The notes beneath the pieces are model-generated. The model was not told the origin of the DNA and ran no database searches. It was given only the letters and a program-made list of their open reading frames with translations. From Talpa occidentalis (taxonomy: Eukaryota > Chordata > Mammalia > Eulipotyphla > Talpidae): a stretch of 64,000 nt of DNA. Both the position numbers and the translations under genes were made by a program. The stretch covers positions 44,134,199-44,198,198 of the forward strand of contig NW_023601104.1 of assembly GCF_014898055.3 (NCBI RefSeq), read 5' to 3'. Position 1 is the first letter of the stretch. Each line of letters opens with the position of its first letter. This document shows, piece by piece, positions 22,160-33,339 of the stretch.

Positions 22160-24050
22160 GTAAACAGAAGCAGTAACACTTTTTTTCTTAACATTTTATT
22201 TGGAAAATTTCAAACAAACTGATGAAAGAATTTTATAGCGAATACACTTCTGATTCTACCATCAGCAATTTATTATACTTACTTTTCCACATATCAGTTT
22301 ATTCATCCCTCTATCTATAATTATAGTCATCTAATTTTTGTCACCTTTCAAAGCAAATTGTACACTGCAATAGACTTCTGCTGAAACACTTCAGCAAGCA
22401 TGTTATTAACTAAATTCAATATTTGTTTAAAGTTCTTCTTTTGGTATAAAGTTTATATATCATGAAATGCATAACTTTTAAGGGTATTTTCACTAATTGT
22501 TAAAAAATGAACAGATCTCGGGCCTCCCCGTTTGCGCAGCGGTTGAGCGCTGGGTTGCGAAGCTGCCCGCAGCCTCTGCAGCGCCGGTTCGATCCCAGGC
22601 TGCTCTCCGGCCACAGGAGGAGGGTCCCACATGGCGCTCAGAACTCTCCGGCCACCCGCTGCTCCCCTCAGCAGTGTACTTGGGTCCCTCTGCCTGCTCT
22701 GCTCCCTGCTCTGGCTCTGGTGAATTCTCTCACCCTCCCGCGCTTCTGACTGTACCCAGTGCTTGTATAAATAAATAAATTAATCTAAAAAAAAAAAAAG
22801 TTAAAAAAAAAAAAAGAACAGAATCTCTCTAGCCCAAATTGCTCTCTAGATCGGAACAGTATCCATGCCACTTAATAGTCAATCCTTAGCTCCAACAACT
22901 AATATAATATTTTTCCACTACAGATTAATTTTATTTGTAAAATTTCATATGCATGGAATTATATGATATACTTTCTTTTGCACATGATTCTGAAACTCAC
23001 ATACAACGTTTTAGAGATTCCTGGGTATCATTTCTATATCAGCTACTAATATTTTTTTACTGCTGAGTAGTATTTCATTGTAAAGAAACAATACATTTTC
23101 ATTTAACTTCATTGCAGGGACTTAGGAATATTTAGTAACATCTGACTGTTGCTTTAACTGAACTTCTCTGATAACGAAGGATATTGAGCACTTTTTAATA
23201 TGCTTATTGGCCATTTGAATATCTTCTTTTGCAAAATTTTCAAATATTTTTGTTCATTTTTTATTTAGTTGTTGGTGGTTTTGATTGTTGAGGCTAATGA
23301 TTTCTCTATATTATCTGGATTCCCTGGATATGGAGTACACTGTCAGATATATTTTCCATATATTTTCCCCCAGGGTCATGCCTCCTCATTTCATAACTAT
23401 TTTTTGATAAGCAGAAAATAAATTTTTATCTTATGTGATTAAATATACCAGCCTTTCAGGGATTATTGTTCTCTATGACCTTTTCCTACCCCCAGTTCAT
23501 GAAGGTGTTCTCCTATCTTTTCCCTTAAGAGCTGTTATTTTTGGATATATTCCATCTTGAATTAATTTTTGTGTATGTCATAAGGTAGGTTTTTTTGTTT
23601 TGTTTTGTTTTGTTTTATTCCCATATGGATATCCAACTGTTCTAGTAATACTTGTTAGAACTTTCTTTCCCCATTGACTTGCCTTGATATCTTTCAAAAA
23701 TCAAATTACTGTGAAGGTGTGTGTTGATTCCTGGGCTCTCTATTCTGTCCCATTGATATTCATGTTGATCTTAATCCAGTACTACTCTTGATTACTGTAT
23801 CTTTATAGGAAGCTTTAAAACCAGACAGTTTAAATTCTCTTACTTTGCTTTTTTCCCCCAAGTTTGTTTTGATTATTCTAGATCATTTGTGTTTCCATAT
23901 CAATTTTAGAGTCAATTACAGAGTCAGCCTATACAATGACTTTTGTAGAAATCGATGTTAAAGGAGTTTTGGTTAGGATTACACTGAATTGTGGATAATA
24001 CTTCTTTGGTGCAATTGTGAGATCTCTGAAAGGCTTCCCCTGACCAGTCC
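22160..24050 (-). mobile_element. L1 (old L1M-type) ORF2 3' part and 3'-UTR, antisense, decayed
   Basis: Read on the plus strand, the order is 3'-UTR, then ORF2 antisense. Blocks include 'tactgctgagtagtatttca', 'gagcactttttaatatgctt', 'ttggccatttgaatatcttc', 'ccatcttgaattaatttttg', 'ccccattgacttgccttgat' and 'ctttataggaagctttaaaa'. These match well-known antisense L1 ORF2 landmarks. Numerous stops and indels mean no functional reverse transcriptase is encoded. A young SINE (22520-22799) interrupts the 3'-UTR part. A (GTTTT)n run near 23595-23617 lies within it. Confidence 0.8.
22520..22799 (+). mobile_element. tRNA-derived SINE, youngest tier, nested in L1
   Basis: Starts at 'gggcctccccgtttgcgcag' with a clean B box 'ggttcgatccc', an extra C/G-rich segment before 'ggtcccacatggcgc', body variant 'cagtgtacttgggtcc', and tail AAATAAATAAATTAATCT. 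The flanks 'gttaaaaaatgaacagatct' and a similar gttaaaa...gaacagaatctc after the tail form the target-site duplication, expanded in its A run. Confidence 0.93.
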
Positions 24051-24192
24051 TCTCTTGCACATTGCAGAGGCCTGTCAGTTTTCCACTAGAAATTGATTTA
24101 TTTAAACTAAAATATTGTGTCATTGAATTTCTTCTGCTACAAATAATAAGCAGTATTTTAAAAAGCATTCAAGAGCCTATATGCATAATCTT

Positions 24193-24220
24193 ACTACCTA
24201 CACACACACACATACACACA
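24193..24220. repeat. (CA)n-rich microsatellite
   Basis: Interrupted CA repeat within unassigned sequence. Confidence 0.8.
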
Positions 24221-24259
24221 CTGATTCTGAGTGAGAAATTATTTTCTCCAAATTACATG

Positions 24260-24385
24260 TGCGATGCCTGAGGCCCAAGGAGTTTAAATAATTTGTCCAA
24301 GGTCAGACAATTAGTAAGGGAGGATTTGAATTAGATGCCTTTTACTCTGAAGCTTAAACGTTCCAGGAAACTAAATTTTATTATC
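24260..24385 (-). repeat. MIR fragment
   Basis: Contains 'tgtccaaggtcagacaatta' followed by 'gtaagggaggatttgaatt', the reverse-orientation MIR landmark (cccaaggtcacacagctagtaa). Confidence 0.7.
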
Positions 24386-24389
24386 CTTT

Positions 24390-25100
24390 ATTATCCCTTA
24401 TAATATGAGTGTTGGGGAGGTGGTATCCACTGGGATTCAAATACTGCATGATAAGGAGATGAGACAAGGTCATTTTGCAGTGGTAAAGGAAACAGAGACC
24501 TTCAGGAGGAAACCTGTGTGACTTTATCTTGGTACATCCAGGGTCAGAAGATATCTTGAGTGAGCCAGACCACGGGCAGACAAAAGGCAGACAGCCTTTC
24601 TCTCAACCTGGCTGGAGGAGGCCCAGACTAGAGGTAACCATCTAAAAACAGCCTGATCTAATGTCTTTAGCTGCCTGGGAGTATTTATATCTTGAAAAGC
24701 TCACATGTGATACACTTGGCAATATCTGTAGGACGCTGGTTCTTCCCCCTCCCCTCAGACATACTCAGGGCAGCAGAGAGAACATAGAGATTCACAAATG
24801 AGCTTCCTTTGTAGGGCACTAGCTGCTTTGAAATCCTTCATTAAATCTTTTTCACAAATAAATTGCCCAATGTCCATGGAGACTATTTTCATCTTCTAAT
24901 CATATGCAGCTTGAATTGACTCTAGAGTTGCAGTATGGAGGGGCTGGCGTGGAGGGCCTTGGCAAGAGGTGGGGGCTGGGGTGGGCAGACCTTCCGAAGC
25001 TCAGCCCTTGTGCTCTCTTTTGAATGTAACTAACAAAAGGAGGCCCTGAAGACAGCGATTGGAGTAAGCTTATAATTTGTGATGTGTTCAGCACCTGTCA
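24390..25100. other. Unassigned non-coding sequence
   Basis: No repeat or gene assigned. Moderately GC-rich (24530-25030). Confidence 0.35.
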
Positions 25101-26050
25101 CGACTACTGATTTTTGAAACGGTGAAAGTTAATTATGCACCTTACTTATTGGTTTGGTATTGGTTCTAGAAGTGAAATCACAGAGTGCAACACTCCTCGC
25201 ATAGGCTGGTGAGCTATTCTAGATTAATAGTTTAAATAAAATGTCAAGTATCTGATTGCCATGGAAACATTAATGCAAAGTGGACCCTGTAGCACTTCAT
25301 GCTGTAGAATTACAATGATATGAATTACCTGAGTCTCAAGACACCTTCTGAAATGGCCAGGGCTGTATCCCTGAAAAATGAGTCATTCGTGCACAAAGGA
25401 CGAAATCATGTGAAATGCTCCCACTCAGTCATGTCTCTGTGCACAGAGGTATGAGTTGGACAAATGTCAGTTTCTTTCAAAGAACAGAAACAGGTAATGC
25501 AGTCAGACCTTACTGTGGTGTGGTCTTCATTTATTGTGGAGGAACCACTGAGAATGGCCTCCAATCCTGGGGAGGGGGAGGGTGATGAAAGGTGCCAGTC
25601 ACCCGGGGTGAAGCTGAGGAAGGGGCAGCAGGCACACTGGGCCTGCTCTAGGACCTCTCCTTGAACACATGTTCAGACTGCCTCCCCAGCCTGATTATCA
25701 GAGCACTGCTGATTATGTTATGCAAATCACGGGAGATGGATTTCACATTTCCCCCAGCCAGGCTTTGCACAGCTTTGCATTTATTATCCCCCTTTAAAAA
25801 TACAGAGTCCGCAGAGAAGGGGAATGGCTCATTTTTATTTGTTCGCCAGCAGAGTTGGCACAGACCTGTCAAGCAATCATCCTGGGCTGTGATCTGCAAA
25901 GCTGCCCTTTGTTGTTCAAGTCCCCCACCCCCTAGATTGTTTACAAGACACACAGAGACATGTGCACGCCTCAAAACAAGTTATTTCCTGATTCGGCAAA
26001 ACTTGTCAGCCTAGGTGATGAAAATGTTACAGCATTTGCTGACAAGCCAT
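25100..26050. promoter_or_regulatory. Candidate developmental enhancer (repeat-free, motif-dense)
   Basis: No interspersed repeat is visible in this 950-base stretch. It holds an RFX X-box-like site (25255-25268), TTAATTATGC near 25130, a consensus octamer ATGCAAAT (25720-25727), CCTTTGTTGT of the SOX type (25906-25915) and TGTTTAC of the FOX type (25938-25944). The two 108- and 117-codon overlapping frames on opposite strands (25648-26014) show no domain and may simply reflect low stop density. The enhancer role is inferred from motif density. Confidence 0.35.
25255..25268. promoter_or_regulatory. RFX X-box-like palindrome ATTGCCATGGAAAC
   Basis: Matches the RFX consensus GTTGCCATGGCAAC at 12 of 14 positions, including the central GCCATGG. 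Followed within 10 bases by ATTAATGCAAAG, a POU-like word. Confidence 0.5.
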
Positions 26051-26925
26051 CAGATATACTTGGAGTTACATCCCCAGCACCTTGTCCTCGTTCACAGATC
26101 AGAATGGTAAACACTTAGCAGTCCTGGTTCTAGATGGTTGTGCAATCAACCATCTGCCCTTTAGTACTTGTTTCTGCCTTCCATTCATTTGGGGTTGGTC
26201 TATCACATTTCCCTCCTTGTGGAAATAGAAGGTTTAAGCTTGTTTGGCTATGTTACCAATGAGATCTAGAAATCAAGGTGGGGTCTTGGATTTTAGCTAA
26301 ATAGTTCCACAATGGAAACTATCATGGTAAGATGTTTCCTTTTCCTACTGTAGCTGTGAAAGCCAAGAAAACAGTGGAGCTTTCTATTAACTTCTCCTCC
26401 CTTCCCACACACTTTTCCTCATTCTGCCCCATCCCACTCCAGGAAAAAATAATATGATTTGTGTCAAATGAGCAACTAGAAATGAATGGGGCAGAGATCC
26501 AGTTCTCTAGAGGAATCTGTATGATTTCTCCTGATTTACTGGCTCCAGCTTAGCGAGGGTCAGAGCTCATCAAAGTGGGGGAGGGGGAATGGCCTCTTGT
26601 CACAAATTGGGAAGAATCCACAGATCTTTGTCAAGTGAGAGTAAAACTTGTAGCTCTAGAAAGATTTATTAAATTCAAGATTTATAATCCAGCTTTGCAA
26701 ATACTTACTTGCCAACTGCCTCTGGTGAAACATGGTTTTCTAGATGTGTGGCATAGAAAACTGATATACATAGTATATATGCACTTACCCATCATAGATA
26801 CATGCATGTGTGTTTCATAATCATTCATTGCTCAGTTGTGCTGAGTGCTGTTAGTGTGTAAAGCACTAGGACTTACAAATGAATCTATATTGATTGCTAG
26901 TGATCCAATTAATAGTTGAGTCCCC
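26051..26925. other. Unassigned non-coding sequence
   Basis: No gene or repeat recognised. An 81-codon frame (26575-26820) has no domain. Confidence 0.35.
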
Positions 26926-26929
26926 TGAT

Positions 26930-27100
26930 GGGCCAGGAAACATATAGATATATTTTATTGTTTTTTAAACTCTACAAAGGGGATGTTACCTCCATTTTTC
27001 AGATGAGAAAAGCAAGACAGACACTTAGAGTATTTGACAGTTCAAGTTGTAATGTGATACAGACAGAATTTAAATAAAGGTCTATGCTGAGTCACAGTGC
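26930..27100 (-). repeat. MIR fragment
   Basis: Contains 'ttacctccatttttcagatg' followed by 'agaaaagcaagacagacac', equivalent to the antisense MIR core (tccccattttacagatgagg), with diverged flanks. Confidence 0.65.
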
Positions 27101-28310
27101 ATGCCCATACATCAATAAGGAGGCTTGTAATCCTCAGGGGTAGTAAACCCAATGCAATAAGGCTTAAGCAGTAAAGGGAATCCATTATCCCACATAACAA
27201 TAACAACAACAACAAAAGAATTTGGCTTCAGTAGAAGCTTGTTTCAGCAGTTATAGATCAAAGGCATGATTTCTTGTGGTCTAACCACTCTTTCATTAAG
27301 AGGACTCTGTGGGGGCCTAATAGCTCTGTTCCAGTGCTTCCTCCAGATGGTATATCTTCAACATATCAAGCAGGAAAGAAAGAGAATAGAGAAGTTCATC
27401 TGTACTAAAATCCTAACAAATATTTTGTATTAAGTCGTGGAATCTGATAGGATTAGAATCCCATCTACAAACCAACCCCTTAGCCAGAGGAAATGGTCCA
27501 ACCATGATCCATATCTAAAATATGGTGGCACCAACGGGGAGGAGGGAGTAGGATCAAAACAAGAGGGGTGGAAATTGTACGGGGACTATAACCAAGGTGA
27601 AAATGCATACATTGTGCAAAAATGGAAAATGATATAAAAGATATATAAAATTAAAAGAGATTAAAATTAAAAAATTGAGATTGTGGGGGAAAAAAAGAAT
27701 GAAAAGGAGAAATGTTCCCCCACTAAAGCTACTTCAAAACAACACCACCAAAACCAAATTTCCTGCCTATAGTTCTGTTAAGGAATACGTAATAGAGATA
27801 ATACACAAAAGACACAATGGATTTAAGACAATGTACAAAGTAAAATTCAAACACAAATAGCAAACAAGAGGAGAGAAAGACAACTTAAGAAATCATTTGT
27901 CAGATAAGAAATAAACAAAGGCAGCATCCCAGAACAGAAAATTTGAGCAGCTTATTGGTTCTTATTGTTGGTTCATTTTTTTTTTTTTAGTCAGAAATAG
28001 TTAAGAGTTGAAAGCAACAAGCTGAAGCACAAAAGTAGAGAAATCAATCATCTGGGGGGAAAGAAGAGCAATGTGCATATTCTTTCAATTGTAGCAGTAA
28101 GAGAAATTATTTTGGTGAGACCAAGTGATAGGATCCAAAATGCTGAACACTACAGGTTTTCTAGTAATATAAAATATCAAACTGTTGCAGGTTTTTTAAC
28201 TGAAAATGAGCATGGTAAAGGGTCATTTGAAGAAGATTTTCTCATCTGTATGTCATGGGCAAGGGAGAAGAGGTGACCAGGGTAAGAAGAGCCACAGTCG
28301 AGAGACTAGT
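27101..28310. other. Unassigned AT-rich sequence
   Basis: Contains a short (AAC)n run near 27198-27213 and a T run near 27977-27989. No gene recognised. Confidence 0.35.
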
Positions 28311-28339
28311 GAGTACTCGGGAGGTGAGGTCATTGTGTT

Positions 28340-28450
28340 AAGCACATCCAAGACCATGGGTCAGGCTCTGTGCTAGGCACAAGCTAGAAGAAGGAGCACA
28401 AAGACATAGACCCTGTCCTCAAGGAACTCCAGGCTGAAAGTGTGGCTATA
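28340..28450 (-). repeat. Old mammalian interspersed repeat fragment (MIR/L2-like)
   Basis: 'ggctctgtgctaggcacaag' followed by 'accctgtcctcaaggaactc' resembles a common ancient mammalian repeat motif. Exact family not resolved. Confidence 0.45.
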
Positions 28451-28639
28451 TATGTAAATATCAGTTGCCATCCATCATGGGAGGCAGTAATAAATAGAAG
28501 AGAAAAATACCATGGTGCACAAGAACAACTGATCTGGAGAAATCGGAGGCGTTCAGATGACTTGGCTTTTATGGAGGCAACAGGGGTCTGAATGCACATA
28601 GTGGAATGTGAATGGCGTGTCTTCACTAGGCTGTGTTGC

Positions 28640-28765
28640 AGGGAAGGCAAGTTGATTTGAAAAGTGGGGAGGCAGATGGGAAGAATGAAGGAAGGGGATT
28701 GGAAGTGAAGAAAAAGGGAAAGAAGGCAAGAAAAGTCAGGAAGGAAGGAGGGAGGAAAGGAAGAA
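28640..28765. repeat. Purine-rich (GAAG/GGAA) tract
   Basis: About 120 bases almost entirely A and G on the plus strand, built of degenerate GAAG, GGAA and GGAGG units. The complementary pyrimidine strand gives the low-complexity 136-codon minus frame at 28384-28794, which is not a gene. Confidence 0.75.
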
Positions 28766-28799
28766 CATGCCATTTTTTTCTTTCCTGGTTGCATTTGGT

Positions 28800-30500
28800 T
28801 GTCTGGAGGGTTTGAGTCTAACTCTTTCCTTGTTCTGTTTTTTGACTTTCAGTAGGTCTGGTCTTCAAATGTCACCAATAGTAGCAGAAAATGAGAAGGA
28901 CTAAACTAGCATTTACTATTAAAATTAGCAAAAGAGTGTGGTTGGTTTGGGGTACTGTAATACCCCAAATTTAGTTTTAATACATTTCCTATCTTTCCAC
29001 CTGTGATCTGTGCTATGTAGTAATTCCTGATAAAATTCATGGTATCACATAGAGAAAAGGGATTTTTTTTTTAAAGTAAAGCATTTATTTGGCACTCAGT
29101 ACAGAAGGCACAGGTCAATTAATGATACTATTTTTCCACTAACTGATATTCTGCCAAGACACTAATATATGCATATTAGACAGAGAAAGGGAGGGTGACA
29201 AACTATTGTTTTGACCTTGTAAAAGTATGCATTATAAAGAAACAATTTCAGACATCAGTAATTATAACTGAGAAGTTTTCTGTGCTGTGATTTGGAAATG
29301 TCACCCGATCAGAAATTCTGGAACATGGATCAGGGTGAAGAGTAGCAGGCTAGCAACAATTTTGCTTGAACCTGAGAAGTGTTATTCCCCAGCTCTGGAG
29401 TTATTCTATTCCTGAAGTTATTCATTCACTATAAGGTATTACTAAGAGACACAAGCACGGTGTTTATATCCTACAAAACCCATCACTAATTAATATAGCA
29501 TTAAGTCAGTGCCAGTTATACTGTTTCATCTCACGTTTTGTGACTGGCATTGCAAAGTTTCTATTTCCTTCCTTCCACAACTCAGTTTTGTTCAATTATT
29601 CATTAAAATAGGCTCCTCTGAAATTTGGGAGAAATTAAATGTTATATCCACATTCATACCAAATTAATTAATCATGATTAATGTTCCTACAATGAATACA
29701 AAAGGAATTAATCATGATTAGCAACATATTGAAATGTGCAATTCAGTTTCCCCTGCTTGGCATGTACTGCAGAAACCTAGAAAGATATCTATAGGTTTCT
29801 GCTTCTTTGTGTCTTCTTCTATTGTTAGAACTATTCTAAGTCATTGACTAAGGTTTGTATTAATAATGGAAAGTGAATGGTGAGCTTTCTTCTCCTGGGA
29901 CTTGGAGTAACTAACTCTTTTATAAGAATGACAATCACAAGACGGGATTGACATGTGATGGCCCATGAGTCAAATGTGGTCCTCTCCTGTCACTGTCATC
30001 TATATCTTATCTATGGATGCTTAAGTGCAACTATGGCTGAGTAGAAGAGTTGCAACAGAGAACCATTATATGACTCACAAAAATTTTAAATATTTACTGT
30101 CTAGTCCTTTATAGAAAAAAATAAGAACTGCCAACCCCTGCTGTAGATGGACATAAGGGAAGAGATTTCCCACATTATTTTGATTATCTCAGCTATTTGA
30201 GGGTAAGGATGTTTGATGACTCTAATTGAAATTTCCTGGAAGACAGTGATTCTGAATTTGCCTTCCATGCCAAGTACAGTGAACAACATTGTGTTTGTTA
30301 CATGATAGGTCCTGCTTATGTTATGGTTGAGTGAATGAATGAATGAATTCTCTATAGATTTTGAGCAAGGGCATTATCCTATTTTAATGCCTGAACTATA
30401 TATCTAGAAAAGGGTTGTAGTTGTTTTATTTATAACTTAATGTTTTATAGTTCTACAGCATTCACGTTTGCATTTTTAGTTATTCAGTAAACATACGTGG
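28800..30500. other. Unassigned non-coding sequence
   Basis: No gene or repeat assigned apart from the paired palindromes at 29667-29720. Short A/T runs only. Confidence 0.35.
29667..29720. promoter_or_regulatory. Paired homeodomain-type palindromes TAATCATGATTA
   Basis: ATTAATCATGATTAAT, a perfect 16-base palindrome, lies at 29667-29682. A second copy of its first 14 bases, ATTAATCATGATTA, lies at 29707-29720, 40 bases start to start. The inverted TAAT half sites suit paired homeodomain binding. This is a motif-level inference. Confidence 0.35.
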
Positions 30501-30504
30501 TGAT

Positions 30505-30675
30505 GACCATGTTCTAAGTATATGTACTTTGCAAAAAGTAAGTCATGTAATCTTTATGCAACCTTTTGCTATGAAATTTCAGATGAGATAATTAGAGATA
30601 GGAAGTGAATGGATCAAGGTCACACATCTACGCAAGCTTCAGAATCTGACTTTTTTCCACTTTGCTATGCTGAAT
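30505..30675 (-). repeat. MIR fragment
   Basis: 'aatttcagatgagataatta', 'gatcaaggtcacacatctac' and 'atctgacttttttccacttt' follow the order of an antisense MIR. Confidence 0.65.
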
Positions 30676-30699
30676 TGCATTTTGTATAAGATGATGCAT

Positions 30700-31505
30700 T
30701 ACTTTTTAATGACTGCCTCTCTACTTTGCATAATGAAGATGCTGCTTTGATCTCATGTGGTTTCCTTTGTTTCTTCTTGTGGAAAAGGGTCTTTTGGAGG
30801 ATGATATATTAGTGCATGGTGATCTAAAAGCACTTTTTCACAGCTTGCCCAATTCTAGTCGAAAGAAATCCTGTGGAAAATGCTTAATCCCTCAGGAAAT
30901 TGACTACATCCAATTAATTCCTGATATAAAATTTTCAAGATTAGATAGGTGCATTTTGGATATTCATTAAACCTATCTTTTTGATTCACTTTCAAATCAA
31001 TTTGAAGGTTTAAATTAAGTGAAGAAAGCATAAAACTATGTGATTTCCTTAACCATCCAATTCTAGGTGGTAAGCATCACAGATGTAGCAAAATTTAGTA
31101 GGAAAAAAATACTCCTGAAAATATAGTAGATGGTTCATGCATATGGCCAGTAATAGTCAAGTTTGGTAATGAGAAGACACTAAAGGAGTCTGAGTCTCAG
31201 GGGACAAGTTAATTTCAAAACATCCTAGCTGCTGGGGTAGGGAATACCACTTGCTCTCTACTAATCATTCCCACGGCCCTAAGAGATTAGGGTAGCTCTG
31301 CTATTTGTTGTAAAGATGGGCCCAGGTATCTTTGTGGTTTTGCACTACTACCTCAAGATTTAAAGACCTGGAGTAGTCAAAGATGCATGTTTATCTGACA
31401 AAAGTGAGAGTTGAATGTATTTGACTTCCTGTCACCAATTTTCACCAGGATACCTCAAAAATAAAAAAAAAAAAGGCTTAAATACTGTGTCTCTATTTCT
31501 CTCTC
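30700..31505. other. Unassigned sequence with a 71-codon frame
   Basis: The frame at 30755-30970 begins in a pyrimidine-rich stretch ending in AAAAG, like a weak splice acceptor. The translation is unlike any protein I know. Treated as non-coding. Confidence 0.25.
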
Positions 31506-31508
31506 TTT

Positions 31509-31511
<3 letters not shown>

Positions 31512-31542
<31 letters not shown>
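31512..31542. repeat. (CA)n microsatellite
   Basis: About 15 uninterrupted CA units, likely length-polymorphic. Confidence 0.95.
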
Positions 31543-31544
<2 letters not shown>

Positions 31545-31583
31545 TGCAGATATTCCAACAACAATGCCACCCTAACCACTTAG

Positions 31584-31626
31584 TTCTCTGTGTTTTCCTT
31601 ATTAATAGGATGATTTTCAAAAGAAA
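31584..31626 (+). repeat. Short local duplication, copy A
   Basis: A ~39-base stretch beginning 'ctgtgttttccttattaa' and ending 'attttcaaaagaaa' recurs at about 32340-32378 with two mismatches. Confidence 0.75.
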
Positions 31627-32194
31627 GTTCCTTTCTCTTATTCATTTTCAGGTAACTAAACAGTGACTTCTTTTTAACAAATAGTTGTAATTTCAACAAA
31701 TATCTTTTTAGTTGATGTGACAAAAAGTTAGGCACTCATGAAAATTCCTGCATTCGTTGCTTTATTTTAGAGAGGGCAAGCATTCATTCAATATTAAATA
31801 TCTAAGGGCAACGAAGGAAAGAAAGGAAAATCACAAATATATTAGATGTCTAATTGAAATTCTCAGTGAAGAATTTAAAAAAGGTTGGCAATTGTTTGTC
31901 TGATTTGACTTTTTCTATTTGTCATTGGATTAGATCTCATTATTTCTTCTTTCATTTTCCAATACAATTGTAGTGAGCTTCTGCTAGGTGCCAAATAATG
32001 TGCAGATAGTGCACATACTAGTAGTCACATTCTGGAAGCAGAAAAGCATTCTTCTTTCAGAAATTATGATCTACATAATTATGGCAGTGTCTCATATATC
32101 AATATTTTTATCTTACCTCCTAAGTGAATACAGTGAAACATTTTAAATTGTTTTTATAGAATGTATTTTATTTCAATGAAAAAATCAATTCAGA

Positions 32195-32640
32195 AATGTG
32201 GTAGACTGTAAGATTAATGACCCCTAATGAATCATGCTCTTGGTAAAGTTTGCTATTGCTCCTCCCACCCTTTAAATCTGGGCTAAACATTTGCTTTCCA
32301 TTGACCTGAAAGTGACAGAAATGATGGCATTCAAATTCTGTGTTTTCCTTATTAAGAGGATAATTTTCAAAAGAAAATTATCACGGCAAGTTTTACTGTT
32401 TCCTCTTTCACTGTGGTAGAGCCCTGAGACTATATTGGGCTGTGAAGAAGGTTTGACTTGTGAAGGAAGACATCTTGGACTTCCCCCCCATCCCTCATGG
32501 AGTTGTCAGGTGACTGATCCCCAATGACTCCAGCACAAAAACTGCCCACCCAACCTTCAGAACTGTGAGAAATAAAATATTATTGTCCTGAGTTACCAAA
32601 TATGTGAATGGGTTTTTAAACAGCAACAGATATTTGAAAG
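32195..32640 (+). mobile_element. MLT1-type (ERVL-MaLR) LTR with internal foreign segment
   Basis: Starts near 'tgtggtagactgtaagatta' and carries 'atgacccctaatgaatcatg', 'gagccctgagactatattgg' and the diagnostic end 'aactgtgagaaataaaat', 'gttaccaaatatgtga', typical of MLT1-class LTRs. The stretch at 32340-32378 is a near copy of 31584-31626 and does not belong to the LTR pattern as I know it. No coding potential. Confidence 0.65.
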
Positions 32641-33282
32641 AGGAAGCATTTATTAAACACCTCTTACCACCAAATTCACCAATCCTGGATTCAGATTCTC
32701 AGATTACATTTCTTCACATAAGTTTATAGTTGGGCATGTCCCAAAACTGGGTAAAATTCACTTACCTGATGAATTTAAGTATTGCCAATGAAGAAGATAC
32801 TGGGAACTCGTCAGTGTTCTCTTTGTATTTACCCCTTTTTCTTTGCAAATAATCAAAGATTTTTACATAGATGCTTAGAGCTGCTTGGGAGAAAATGCTA
32901 GTTTATTTTTCTAAGTATCTGGAGTTTTAATTCCAGGGGAGAAGGGACATCGACTGGAATGGAATGGGACAAAATCTGAGGAAAGATATTGTAACTTCAA
33001 ACTTCAAATGTTGCTTGGAAAGCACATTTGGGAGTCTCTGCGTCAGGTCTTATTTCTAACAATAAGAAGGCTACTTGTGTATTCCATGTTTCTCCCTTGC
33101 CCAACATAAATCACAAATAGCCATAAAGAATTTGTATTTTCATAAAACAAAACAGGTTTGTTTAACAAAAAAGGATTTTATGAACTGCTAAATGATTTGC
33201 ATAACAACCACACACAAATACAAAAGAAAAAAAATTAAAATACACAAACAGAAACGATACTTTTCGATCTTTCCACAAAGGA

Positions 33283-33328
33283 TGTGTGTGTGTATGTGTG
33301 AGTATGTGTGTGTGTTTACACACACATA
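33283..33328. repeat. TG/CA microsatellite forming a hairpin
   Basis: A TG-rich run is followed by a CA-rich run with a TTTA turn. 'tatgtgtgtgtg' pairs with 'cacacacata' (33303-33328). It explains the Cys/Thr/His-rich 117- and 102-codon minus frames crossing it. Confidence 0.8.
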
Positions 33329-33339
33329 TGCGTAGGCAT

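Noticed and set aside
28384..28794. 136-codon minus-strand frame with Ser/Phe/Leu-rich stretches
   Set aside because: Driven by the pyrimidine strand of the GAAG-rich tract; no domain.
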